Of a stretch of DNA of 61,100 nt, positions 1 to 7,908 are shown in pieces. The first letter of the stretch is position 1; each line of letters begins with the position of its first letter. The position numbers and the translations under genes are program-made. The notes below the pieces were generated by a model, which had not been told where the DNA came from, made no database searches, and saw nothing but the letters and a program-made list of their open reading frames with translations. Source of the stretch: Allomesorhizobium camelthorni (GTDB taxonomy: Bacteria > Pseudomonadota > Alphaproteobacteria > Rhizobiales > Rhizobiaceae); contig NZ_JAAKZF010000036.1 of NCBI RefSeq assembly GCF_011045125.1, positions 1 through 61,100 of the forward strand, written 5' to 3'.

Positions 1-471
1 TACTCGGTTGGCCGTATTCTCTACGAGGGTGAACTCGGCATCGTCATCGGCAAGCGCTGCCTCAATGCGTCGATCGAAGAGGCGCAGGCGGCCATCTTCG
101 GCTACACCTGCGTTAACGACCTCACCGCGCATGCATTTCTACAAGCGGAGTCGGGTTTCACACATTGGACGCGCGCCAAGGGACTGGACCGCTTCGCGCC
201 CTTCGGCCCAGTCATCGCGACAGGCATCGACCCGGCCGGGCTTACCATCCGTACGCGCGTCAATGGGCGCGAGCGCCAGTCATATTCGACGTCAGATCTG
301 ATCTTCCAGCCACCCGAATTGGTCAGTTTGATATCACGTGGATTGACCCTACTCCCGGGCGACCTAATCGCCAGCGGCACATCGACGGGTGTCGGTCCGT
401 TACCGAAGGACGGCGCGGTCGAGGTCGAGATCGATGGTATCGGTGTACTCACAACCCGATGCGCCAGCTGA
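1..471 (+). CDS. Fumarylacetoacetase-family hydrolase, C-terminal part (partial)
   Basis: The reading frame is open from the first base and stops at TGA 469-471, leaving 156 codons of the C-terminal half of an FAH-fold protein. The segments GELGIVIGKRC, FGYTCVNDLTAH, RAKGLDRFAPFGPVI and LLPGDLIASGTSTGVGP are the usual FAH-domain blocks: the acidic metal ligand in ELGIVIG, the KG(L)D lysine region, and the C-terminal GDxIxxGTxxGVGP loop. Family members are hydrolases, hydratases or decarboxylases of 2-keto or 2,4-diketo acids using Mg2+; the substrate here cannot be told. The N-terminus is outside the window. It is separated from the next intact gene by a relic-filled gap, so it need not belong to the amine cluster. 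Confidence 0.85.
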   Translation, partial: YSVGRILYEGELGIVIGKRCLNASIEEAQAAIFGYTCVNDLTAHAFLQAESGFTHWTRAKGLDRFAPFGPVIATGIDPAGLTIRTRVNGRERQSYSTSDLIFQPPELVSLISRGLTLLPGDLIASGTSTGVGPLPKDGAVEVEIDGIGVLTTRCAS

Positions 472-577
472 ATTTGTCCTGAACAAGAGCGCTTTCGCGT
501 GGCACGACAGGGACAATGGTGCCCTGGAGGTCGAGCCCCCGCCAGACGTTGTTTGGAATGCGATCTGAGCCTAGTGC

Positions 578-812
578 TTACGCGGAAAGGGCATGTAGGC
601 CAGCACGTCGTCGCGGGAGGCGTCCATCAGGGCGCCGAGCTGCTTTTCGCGCGTCGGCCACAGCCTCCCACTGGGTTTCGGCATCGGCCTTCGTTTCCTG
701 CGCGAAGATGGTCGTCAGCATCGCGGCAACCGCCATGCGCTGCTTATAAGAGTCGGCGCACGCGCAAGCGCATCGCGCTCCAGTGACTGCGGCATCTCTG
801 GTGCGTGGCGTG
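578..812 (-). pseudogene. IS256-family (mutator) transposase fragment
   Basis: Read on the minus strand in three successive frames, this stretch gives ATHQRCRSHW, then RDALARAP, then QRMAVAAMLTTIFAQ and QWEAVADA, then LGALMDASRDDVLAYMPF. These match the conserved central part of IS256 transposases (ATWQRCRVHF-MRNALAHVPK-...-AAIRTIFAQ-...-LMDEAEEDVLAYMAFP). The frame must change at least twice and both ends of the transposase are missing, so it is a dead relic. No terminal repeats were seen. Confidence 0.75.
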
Positions 813-1088
813 AACACCCGGCGGGCGGCGGCGCGCAGGCCGCGAGTTCGCGGCCGAGATGGGGTTTCAGTCCCACGCCTGGCCATTGCCACCGAGGGCG
901 TCGTTGCAGCCTACGAACAGATCGTCGGTGACAAGTGGAAACCCTTCGAGCGGGCCGTCGAAAAAACCGCGAAACGAATCCACCTCCACTGGGGCTGGGG
1001 GCCCTGCCGCGTTCGGCAGCCCTAAATATGCTGCAGGGCACAATACGGATGCAGTAACGCCACCGGGTCAAGATTTGCGCATTGGGGA
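813..1088. other. Intergenic, no supported gene
   Basis: I see no convincing gene. A short plus-strand frame around 873-1004 reads like protein (RLAIATEGVVAAYEQIVGDK followed by WKPFERAVEK) but has no proper start or family match I recognise. It could be the tail of a degraded gene. Confidence 0.4.
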
Positions 1089-1153
1089 TTGACGAAGGCA
1101 AACTCGAATGCTTCTATTCTCGATCTTTAATAACATGTCTCGTTAATCGAGAA
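1089..1153 (+). promoter_or_regulatory. Promoter and 37-bp inverted-repeat operator of the ABC importer operon
   Basis: A TTGACG hexamer (1089-1094) lies 17-20 bp before weak -10 candidates (TTCTAT 1112-1117, TATTCT 1115-1120). The -10 region overlaps the left arm of an inverted repeat with arms TTCTCGAT (1117-1124) and ATCGAGAA (1146-1153), outer span 37 bp. The right half is itself a small palindrome, TCTCG-TTAAT-CGAGA (1138-1152). The same arms, the same 37-bp span and the same overlap with a -10 element recur at 7862-7898 before the aldehyde dehydrogenase gene. Position across the promoter suggests repression. The IclR-type protein at 6845-7651 is the natural candidate regulator (inference). 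Confidence 0.7.
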
Positions 1154-1177
1154 ACAATGGAATAAATACCCTCAGCC

Positions 1178-2260
1178 ATGGTTCAGCCCCCGATACATGT
1201 CGGCATGACCGGCATATCCAAAACATACGACGGCCATAGCTTCGTCGTCCGCAATCTCAACCTTGAGATCGCAAAGGGTGAATTCCTCACGCTTCTAGGT
1301 CCTTCGGGGTCGGGCAAGACGACGACGCTGATGATGCTCGCTGGCTTCGAATATCCCTCAAGTGGCGAAATCACCCTTGACGGGCGGCCGATTCAGGACA
1401 AACCGCCGGAAAAGCGGAACATCGGCATGGTGTTCCAGAACTACGCTCTCTTCCCACATATGACCGTCGCTGAAAATGTTGGCTACTCATTGCGGGTGCG
1501 AGGCCTTTCCAAAGAGCAGATCGGCGCTCGCGTCAGCGAAGCGCTGGCGATGGTCCAGCTTTCGAGTCTTGCGCAACGCAAACCGGCCGCCTTGTCTGGT
1601 GGCCAGCAACAAAGGGTCGCACTCGCACGGGCACTTGTCTTCGAGCCCAGCCTTGTCCTGATGGATGAACCACTTGGTGCCCTGGACAAGAAGCTGCGGG
1701 AGGACCTGCAACTCGAAATCCGTCGGATTGCCGATCGGCTTGACCTGACAGTCGTATACGTGACGCACGATCAGCACGAAGCTCTGACGATGTCCGATAG
1801 GGTCGCCATTTTTAGCGACGGGTGCATTCAGCAGATCGGCTCGGCACAAGACATCTATGGTTGTCCTGCGAACCGCTTCGTGGCCGAGTTTGTTGGGGAC
1901 AATAACTGTCTCGATGCGAAGGTCATCTCGATCGAAGGCGAGTTGGTGCGCGCGCGGCTCCCCGGCGGCCAGGAAGTCCGGGCCCGCGGCAGCGCGCATT
2001 CGAAAGTCGATCAGCGCGCGACGATCGCGATCAGGCCGGAGAGCATCCGCATCAGCGGCCAGGCGCGCGCGGCGACGCTGCGCGGGCAGGTCTGCGACAT
2101 CATTTACTGTGGTGACCAGTTCCGGATCCACGTCGAACTGCCGGGCGGGGAACGGCTGATAGCGAAGAGTTCATCATCGTTGGGCGTTCGGATGGAGATG
2201 GGCAGTCCTGTCCTTCTCGACTGGGAGCCGCACGATGCTTGGGCGCTCGACGGCAGGTAA
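1178..2260 (+). CDS. PotA-like ABC transporter ATP-binding protein
   Basis: Cytoplasmic ATPase of an importer for polyamine-like cations or related amines, 360 aa. Walker A GPSGSGKTT lies near residues 42-50, the Q-loop is in GMVFQNYALFPHMTV, the signature is LSGGQQQR, Walker B is LVLMDEPLGALD, and a switch His lies in VYVTHDQHEALTMSD. A TOBE-type domain of about 110 residues follows, as in PotA/FbpC/UgpC. It is the first gene of a same-strand run with a binding protein and two permeases, the complete Pot-type set. ATG 1178 gives an N-terminus ending just before the first beta strand; the ribosome-binding site is weak. The promoter/operator at 1089-1153 sits directly upstream. Substrate is inferred from the oxidase and dehydrogenase downstream, not from the ATPase. 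Confidence 0.93.
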   Translation: MVQPPIHVGMTGISKTYDGHSFVVRNLNLEIAKGEFLTLLGPSGSGKTTTLMMLAGFEYPSSGEITLDGRPIQDKPPEKRNIGMVFQNYALFPHMTVAENVGYSLRVRGLSKEQIGARVSEALAMVQLSSLAQRKPAALSGGQQQRVALARALVFEPSLVLMDEPLGALDKKLREDLQLEIRRIADRLDLTVVYVTHDQHEALTMSDRVAIFSDGCIQQIGSAQDIYGCPANRFVAEFVGDNNCLDAKVISIEGELVRARLPGGQEVRARGSAHSKVDQRATIAIRPESIRISGQARAATLRGQVCDIIYCGDQFRIHVELPGGERLIAKSSSSLGVRMEMGSPVLLDWEPHDAWALDGR

Positions 2261-2289
2261 CGCAACTGAAAATCCAGAGAGGACATCAC

Positions 2290-3339
2290 ATGCTACGAGC
2301 GAGTTTCTTCAAACGATCATGGCTGGTCGGGCTGATCCTGGCCGCAGGGGCCTTCCCTGCTACGGCAGACGGCCTGACGGTCGTGTCCTGGGGTGGGGCC
2401 CTGCAGGAGGCACAGGCAAAAACTTTTTTCGATCCATATGCAAAAATGAAGAACATCACCGTGACTCAGGATACCTGGAGCGGTGAACTGGCCAAGCTGC
2501 GTGCCATGGTCGACAGTGGCAATGTCGCGTGGGACGTTATCGACGTCGATCCGCAAACCGGGGCGACCGCATGCGACCAGGGGTTGCTTGAGAAGATCGG
2601 CTCTGACGCGGCCTTCAAGTCCGCAGGCCTCGTCGATGGCGCCCTTACCGACTGCGCGGTGGGAACAAGCGTGTACGCAACTATCCTTGCGTTTCAGAAA
2701 CAGGCGTTCCCGAAGGCGCCCACCAGACTGACGGACATTTTCGACACAACGAACTTCCCGGGCAAACGTGGCTTTCGCAAGAGCCCCGTCGACACGCTTG
2801 AACTCGCCTTGATTGCCGACGGCGTCGCGACGGCCGATGTCTACGCCACTCTGGCAACCGCAGAGGGCGTTGATCGGGCCTTCAAGAAGCTCGACACAAT
2901 CAAGAAGGACATAGTTTGGTGGGAGGCTGGCGCGCAACCGCCGCAGCTTCTGAAGTCCGGCGAGGTGAAGATGGCGCTGGCCTGGAACGGCCGCATAGCG
3001 GACGCCAATGCCAAGGAAAATGCCGATCTTGGGATTGCCTGGACCAATCAGATCCGCGGCTTCGACATGTGGGTCATCCCATCCGGTTCCAAGAACCTAG
3101 AGCGGGCCAAGGATTTCGTGGCCTTCACCGTCAAGCCGGACGTCAATGCCGCCTTGAGCAACCACATTGCCTATGGTCCAACCGTAAAGGCGGCCAGCGA
3201 TCTCGTCGCCAAGGACGTGCTGCCGAACCTGCCGTCAGCTCCTGAGAACAGTGAGGCGGCCTTGGCCCAAGACGGAGCATTTTGGGCCAAGAACAGCGAC
3301 ACGCTGAACGCCCGATTCGCCAGCTGGATTTCCCAGTAG
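2290..3339 (+). CDS. Extracellular solute-binding protein, PotD/PotF-like
   Basis: Periplasmic binding protein of 349 aa for the adjacent ABC importer. I chose ATG 2290 because AGAGAGGA lies just upstream and the product then starts with a classical signal peptide (Arg/Lys-rich MLRASFFKRSW, hydrophobic LVGLILAAGAF, likely cleavage after ATA before DGLTVVSWGG). The mature start LTVVSWGGALQEAQAK is typical of the spermidine/putrescine and related family (SBP_bac_8). Other family segments are WDVIDVD, KMALAWNGRI and a C-terminal LNARFASWI. It follows the ATPase stop by about 30 bp and precedes the permeases, giving order A-D-B-C. A quaternary or N-methylated amine, polyamine or amino acid is plausible; the ligand cannot be read from sequence. 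Confidence 0.92.
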   Translation: MLRASFFKRSWLVGLILAAGAFPATADGLTVVSWGGALQEAQAKTFFDPYAKMKNITVTQDTWSGELAKLRAMVDSGNVAWDVIDVDPQTGATACDQGLLEKIGSDAAFKSAGLVDGALTDCAVGTSVYATILAFQKQAFPKAPTRLTDIFDTTNFPGKRGFRKSPVDTLELALIADGVATADVYATLATAEGVDRAFKKLDTIKKDIVWWEAGAQPPQLLKSGEVKMALAWNGRIADANAKENADLGIAWTNQIRGFDMWVIPSGSKNLERAKDFVAFTVKPDVNAALSNHIAYGPTVKAASDLVAKDVLPNLPSAPENSEAALAQDGAFWAKNSDTLNARFASWISQ

Positions 3340-3364
3340 ACCGAGCAGTGGGAGGTCTTAGACA

Positions 3365-4666
3365 ATGCTTCCGTACGGCGACGTGGGCTTGTTCATGACG
3401 CAGGATGATGCGCCTGCGGCAAAACGCGCGTCGCCGACGACGGGTGTCGACGTTCGCTCTTCGATCAGGCGCGACAGCAACCGGAGGACAGTCCTGGCTG
3501 CCCTTCCGGCGGCGCCGCTCCTGATCTTTCTGCTTCTGTTCATGGTGATCCCGTTAGGCTCGATCTTACATACGTCGCTGTCGGATGGAGAAATCGCCAA
3601 GGCCCTGCCGCGAACCACGCACGCGCTTTCGGCCTGGGACGGAGAAGACCTGCCGCCCCCGGCCGTCTACATGATGCTTGGACGGGAGCTGGAGGCGGCG
3701 AGCAGCGCCGGATCCCTGCGCCCGCTCGGGCGTCGGGTGGGGTACGAATTGTCGCGCGGAATGCACATCATTCTCGACGGCCATCGGGGACTGTCAGGCG
3801 ACTTCGATCGCGCCGACCCCCAGGGCTGGAAAGCCGAGCTGATCAAGGCGGAGCCGGCTTGGGGCCAACGCGGGATCTGGAGCGTCATCAAGCGGCACAA
3901 CGGTCGTTACAGCGCCTTCTATTTCCGATGGGCGACGGGCTTTCCTGTGAAGATCGACGCAGATGGTCGTTCGTCGCTGGAAACCGCCTATGATTTTCGC
4001 TCGATCTATCTCAGGACAATACTCATCAGCCTCATTGTGACGGGCCTTACGATCGTGATCGGATACCCGGTTGCGTATGTCATCGCCAATTCCAGTGGGG
4101 GGATGGCGGCAGTCCTCCTGTTCTTCATTCTCCTCCCGTTCTGGACCTCGCTGCTGGTGCGGACCATGTCGTGGATCGTCTTTCTCCAGACGAACGGTGT
4201 GCTTAACAATGCGCTGGCTGGAATGGGGCTGCGTTCCGAGCCGCTGTCCCTACTTTACACGCGCATGGCGACGATCATCGCGATGATCCAGATCCAACTG
4301 CCGTTCACGGTCCTGCCCATGATCAGCGTGATGCGGGCAATTCCGGTGAACCAGGTCAAGGCAGCCCGCAGCCTTGGTGCGGGCCCGCTCCTGGCCCACG
4401 CCACGATTTTTCTGCCGCAGGCAATTCCAGGCATTGCCGCCGGCGGGCTTCTCACCTTTGTCCTGTGCCTTGGATTCTACCTGACCCCGGCATTGGTCGG
4501 CGGTCCGTCGGATCAGATGGTGAGCTTCTTCATCGCAAGATTTACCAATGAGGAACTGAATTGGGGGCTCGCTTCGGCACTCAGCGTCGTCCTGATCGTC
4601 GCAGCGGGTATCGTTGCTCTGCCCCTGGCGCGACATGTCGCACGTCACTCATCGGATCGGATCTGA
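3365..4666 (+). CDS. ABC transporter permease, PotB-like
   Basis: Inner-membrane permease, 433 aa, longer than the usual 280-310 because a soluble insert of about 140 residues (roughly 75-215) lies between the first membrane helix (LLIFLLLFMVIPLGSI) and the rest. Such long periplasmic loops occur in rhizobial PotB-like permeases. The remaining helices run from about residue 220. The EAA-type coupling loop, which contacts the ATPase, is ARSLGAGPLLAHATIFLPQA near residue 340. ATG 3365 has GGGAGG nine bases upstream; an internal ATG at 3395 is an alternative. It is part of the importer operon and ends two bases before the next permease starts. Confidence 0.9.
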   Translation: MLPYGDVGLFMTQDDAPAAKRASPTTGVDVRSSIRRDSNRRTVLAALPAAPLLIFLLLFMVIPLGSILHTSLSDGEIAKALPRTTHALSAWDGEDLPPPAVYMMLGRELEAASSAGSLRPLGRRVGYELSRGMHIILDGHRGLSGDFDRADPQGWKAELIKAEPAWGQRGIWSVIKRHNGRYSAFYFRWATGFPVKIDADGRSSLETAYDFRSIYLRTILISLIVTGLTIVIGYPVAYVIANSSGGMAAVLLFFILLPFWTSLLVRTMSWIVFLQTNGVLNNALAGMGLRSEPLSLLYTRMATIIAMIQIQLPFTVLPMISVMRAIPVNQVKAARSLGAGPLLAHATIFLPQAIPGIAAGGLLTFVLCLGFYLTPALVGGPSDQMVSFFIARFTNEELNWGLASALSVVLIVAAGIVALPLARHVARHSSDRI

Positions 4667-4668
4667 GC

Positions 4669-5469
4669 ATGAGCCGCCGCGTCTATTCCGAGTTTCCTGC
4701 CTACATTCGAATACCGCTTTATGCGTTTGTGGGGATCGCTCTTCTGCTGTTGATGCTTCCGCTAGCGGTCGCTCTTCCGATCTCGATCAATGCCGATCCC
4801 TGGTTCACCTACCCATTCCGTGCAATCTCTCTTCGTTGGTTCACTCAGCTTTTTTCCTCGCCTTTATGGACCGGGGCGATGGTCAACAGTCTCGTGATTG
4901 CCGTTTCCACGACGGTCGTAGCCACAATTTTGGGCACGCTCGCGGCAATCGGGCTTGTCAATCCACGGTTTCCGTTCCGCGCCGCCGTGATGGCGCTCGC
5001 AATCTCGCCTATGATCGTTCCGGTCGTCGTGCTGGGCCTCGGTCTGTTCATTTTCTTTTCGCCGCTCGGGCTCAACTATTCCTACGCTGGCGTCGTTATT
5101 GCCCACACCATTCTGGCATCGCCCTTCGTTGTGATCACCGTCACGGCGACACTGACGCGCTTCGACTTTAACCTGATGCGGGCCGCGGCGGGTCTCGGCG
5201 CCGGCCGCGTGACGGCATTTCGAACGGTGATGCTTCCAATTATCGCTCCAGGCGTAGCAGCCGGGGCGATCTTCGCCTTCGCCTCGTCATTCGACGAAGT
5301 GGTGATGGTACTGTTTATTGCTGGGCCTCAGCAGCGCACGGTTCCAAAGCAAATGTTCACGGGACTGCGTGAACAGCTCGATCCCACGATCCTGGCCGCC
5401 GCCGCGGTGATGATCCTACTGACGAGTTGCCTGATGGCTGTAGCCTACAACGCCAATAGAAAAAGGTAA
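4669..5469 (+). CDS. ABC transporter permease, PotC-like
   Basis: Second inner-membrane permease, 266 aa, about six membrane segments. ATG 4669 lies two bases after the TGA of the preceding permease, consistent with translational coupling. An upstream in-frame start at 4561 would overlap that gene for over 100 bases and is unlikely. The EAA-like coupling loop is RAAAGLGAGRVTAFRTVMLP. The C-terminus keeps family features (FDEVVMVLFIAGP, then PKQMFTGLREQLDPTILAAA) typical of PotC/PotI. With the preceding permease it forms the heterodimeric pore. The FAD oxidase gene starts five bases after it, so transport and first oxidation step are probably cotranscribed. Confidence 0.92.
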   Translation: MSRRVYSEFPAYIRIPLYAFVGIALLLLMLPLAVALPISINADPWFTYPFRAISLRWFTQLFSSPLWTGAMVNSLVIAVSTTVVATILGTLAAIGLVNPRFPFRAAVMALAISPMIVPVVVLGLGLFIFFSPLGLNYSYAGVVIAHTILASPFVVITVTATLTRFDFNLMRAAAGLGAGRVTAFRTVMLPIIAPGVAAGAIFAFASSFDEVVMVLFIAGPQQRTVPKQMFTGLREQLDPTILAAAAVMILLTSCLMAVAYNANRKR

Positions 5470-5473
5470 CCTA

Positions 5474-6832
5474 ATGCTGCACGCTATGTCGCGAAACACC
5501 GGGAAGGTTGGTGCGGCGCAAGCCGGATTGTTCGCCGACGATTATCTCGAGGAGCCTTATTGGTGGTCGGCGGCACCGCTTTCCGCTGCCGACGGGAACA
5601 CAGTACCCGTCAGCCTTGACGGTAAGGCTGACGTTGTCATCGTTGGCGGCGGCATTACGGGTCTGGTCGCCGCGCTGCATCTGGCCCGCTCGGGTTGTGA
5701 CGTTGCAGTTCTCGATGCGCAGAGGATCGGCGAAGGCGCTGCACGGCGCAACGCCGGTTTCGTCGGCCGCACGCTCAAACGGTCCGTTGAATGGCTGGCG
5801 GAAAGGTCGGGGCGCGAGCACGCGATGAAGGTCTATCGTGAGCTTGATGCCGCTCTCCATGGTGTCCAGGCCTTCGTCGAGCGTGAGCGTATCGAATGTC
5901 ACTACCAGACCTGCGGCCGCTTCATTGCCGCCAATTCGAAAGCCCATTTTCGAGCTTTGATTGCCGAACTCGAACAGACCCGACAAGCCGTCGGGTTTGA
6001 CTATTCTGTGGTCGAGAAACATGATGTTCATACGGAAATCGCCTCCGATTGCTACCATGGCGGCGCGGTCATTCCCGATCTCGGTTCGATTCACCCCGGG
6101 CTTTATCACGCGGGCCTTGTCCGCAAGGCGCTCGATGCTGGCGTTAGGTTGTACCCTCTTACGAACGTCGTGGGCGTCGATCATGGTGCGAGTGGGAAGA
6201 CCATTCGAACTTCGAAAGGCGACATTGCTGCCCTTCATGTCGTCGTCGCCACCAACGGCTATACGAGCCGTAACCTCAAATGGCTTGCAAGGCGGGTTAT
6301 TCCTTTCCGTGGTTTTGTTATCGCAACCGAGCTGTTGCCACCCGAAACAATCGACAAGGTGATACCGCGCCGCCGCACCTATCTCGACACCAGGATGAAC
6401 ATCGATTTTATCCGCCCGGCGCCTGATTCAAGCCGCATTCTTTTTGGTGGCATGACCGGCACGGCGAGTTCGACGGCGACGCCGCTCGCCGGCGCGCTCC
6501 GAGATCGCCTTGTGAAAATTCTGCCAGACCTCAAGGGCGTCCGCCTCAGTCGTGCCTGGACTGGGCACTGCGCCGGAACCTTCGATTTCATGCCCCATAT
6601 CGGCACGAAGGACGGCGTGCACTTCGCCCTCGGCTATAACTTTGCAGGCATTCCTCTGGGAACACATTTCGGGGAGAAGATTGCAGCCCGAATTCTTCAA
6701 CGCGGAGACACGTCATCTGTCTTCGATGTCGAAAAATTTCCCACGGCGCCATTCTTCAACGGCTCTCCGTGGTTCGTGCCCTTGGCTATGCGCTATTTCG
6801 ACTGGCATGATGATCGAATCGCAAAAGGCTAG
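5474..6832 (+). CDS. FAD-dependent amine/amino-acid oxidoreductase (DadA/PuuB-like)
   Basis: DAO-superfamily flavoenzyme, 452 aa. The dinucleotide motif VVIVGGGITGLVAALHLARSG begins near residue 54 after an N-terminal extension with a WW motif (EEPYWWSAAP) typical of gamma-glutamylputrescine-oxidase-like and rhizobial amine oxidases. Other family blocks are the second FAD segment VVVATNGYTSR and the C-terminal DFMPHIG...YNFAGIPLGTHFGEKIA. It would oxidise a secondary or primary amine to an imine, giving an aldehyde after hydrolysis, which suits the aldehyde dehydrogenase downstream. It follows the permease gene by a few bases in the same operon. Exact substrate unknown. Confidence 0.88.
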   Translation: MLHAMSRNTGKVGAAQAGLFADDYLEEPYWWSAAPLSAADGNTVPVSLDGKADVVIVGGGITGLVAALHLARSGCDVAVLDAQRIGEGAARRNAGFVGRTLKRSVEWLAERSGREHAMKVYRELDAALHGVQAFVERERIECHYQTCGRFIAANSKAHFRALIAELEQTRQAVGFDYSVVEKHDVHTEIASDCYHGGAVIPDLGSIHPGLYHAGLVRKALDAGVRLYPLTNVVGVDHGASGKTIRTSKGDIAALHVVVATNGYTSRNLKWLARRVIPFRGFVIATELLPPETIDKVIPRRRTYLDTRMNIDFIRPAPDSSRILFGGMTGTASSTATPLAGALRDRLVKILPDLKGVRLSRAWTGHCAGTFDFMPHIGTKDGVHFALGYNFAGIPLGTHFGEKIAARILQRGDTSSVFDVEKFPTAPFFNGSPWFVPLAMRYFDWHDDRIAKG

Positions 6833-6844
6833 AGCGCATACATC

Positions 6845-7651
6845 ATGGCAAAGAGTACGACGACCAAAGCGGCCACCGAAAAGCCTCTGGAACGTTATGT
6901 GCGAATTCTTGAGATCGTCGCCGGCTTTCCAGATGGCATTTCAGGGACTGCCGTCGGCGAGATGCTCGATCTGCCGAAGGCCTCGGCCTACAGGCTGATG
7001 AAGAGCTTGGCTGATGTTGAGTTGATCGAGCCAAGCGGCCCAAAGACGGCCAATTTCAAGCTCGGACGACGGCTCGAAAGGCTGCTTTTTTCTGGCGCGA
7101 GCGACGAATGGTTCAAGGCCGTCGCACGCCCGACGTTACAAGAGCTCTCTGAAAAGACCGGCCAAGCCTGCTTCATCGCACGACTGGCCGGCGACAGCGT
7201 CCGCAGCGTCGACATGGTCGCGCCCGACAATCTGGTGAGGGCCTACATCGTCCCGGGACATGAAATTCCAGCCCATGCCGGCGCCTCTGCCAAGGCGATC
7301 CTCGCCTTTCAGGACCCGAACTTCATCGCTTCAGTGCTCGACAAGCCACTCAAGCGGTTCACGGCGGCGACCAAAGTCGACTTCGACGTTCTCGTGGAAG
7401 AGCTGCAACTCGTGCGCAAAACCGGCGTGGCCTATTGCATCGGAGAAGATGTGGACGGATTTGCTGCGATCGCCGCCCCGATCAGGATCGACGGGCAGCG
7501 TACGCAGCATAGCCTGTGCGTGACGGGAACGATCCAGGGGATCATCGACACCAACCGAGAACTTAATGTCGCACTGGTCAAGCGCATGGCGGAGAAACTT
7601 TCCAAGATCCTCGAGAAACAATTCCAGCAGACGTTGAAAATTGCAGTTTGA
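6845..7651 (+). CDS. IclR-family transcriptional regulator
   Basis: 268 aa, a normal IclR length. The N-terminal winged helix-turn-helix spans about residues 16-75 (ERYVRILEIVAGFPDGISGT, then LPKASAYRLMKSLAD). The C-terminal effector-binding domain carries TGQACFIARLAGDSVRSVD, PAHAGASAKAILAF and GVAYCIGEDVDGFAAIAAPI. These proteins sense small organic acids or amines and usually bind DNA as dimers of dimers. It lies between the oxidase (13 bp upstream) and the dehydrogenase operon. Two matching 37-bp operators in the window (1117-1153, 7862-7898) flank it on either side, so it probably controls both transcription units. No such site lies immediately before its own start, so it is likely transcribed with the importer operon. 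Confidence 0.93.
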   Translation: MAKSTTTKAATEKPLERYVRILEIVAGFPDGISGTAVGEMLDLPKASAYRLMKSLADVELIEPSGPKTANFKLGRRLERLLFSGASDEWFKAVARPTLQELSEKTGQACFIARLAGDSVRSVDMVAPDNLVRAYIVPGHEIPAHAGASAKAILAFQDPNFIASVLDKPLKRFTAATKVDFDVLVEELQLVRKTGVAYCIGEDVDGFAAIAAPIRIDGQRTQHSLCVTGTIQGIIDTNRELNVALVKRMAEKLSKILEKQFQQTLKIAV

Positions 7652-7834
7652 ATTCAGGTATCCGTGGTTATCAAGCAGCGTTCGGTAGCAGCCGAAACGC
7701 TTCTATTGGCATGCGTCATTGAAAGTATTGCATGTCCTGCGTGAAAATCTGCAAACTAGGCATAAAAAATTTCTAACGAATACCATCAAGGCACTCGCTT
7801 GCAGAGCAGCGAGTGTCGAGGAGCACTATTCATC

Positions 7835-7899
7835 TTGACAGAAAGCGGCCGGCAATCTATTTTCTCGTTAATAGAATTATCATATCGATTATCGAGAAA
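7835..7899 (+). promoter_or_regulatory. Sigma70-type promoter with overlapping operator before aldehyde dehydrogenase
   Basis: TTGACA (7835-7840), a 17-bp spacer and TATTTT (7858-7863) form a near-consensus promoter. The -10 overlaps an inverted repeat with arms TTTCTCG (7861-7867) and CGAGAAA (7893-7899). Counting TTCTCG to CGAGAA, the span is 37 bp, identical to the site before the importer operon. The right half is TATCG-ATTAT-CGAGA. A protein bound here would block RNA polymerase. The site ends ten bases before the ATG at 7909, so it also covers the ribosome-binding region. Confidence 0.8.
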
Positions 7900-7908
7900 G
7901 GTGATCCC

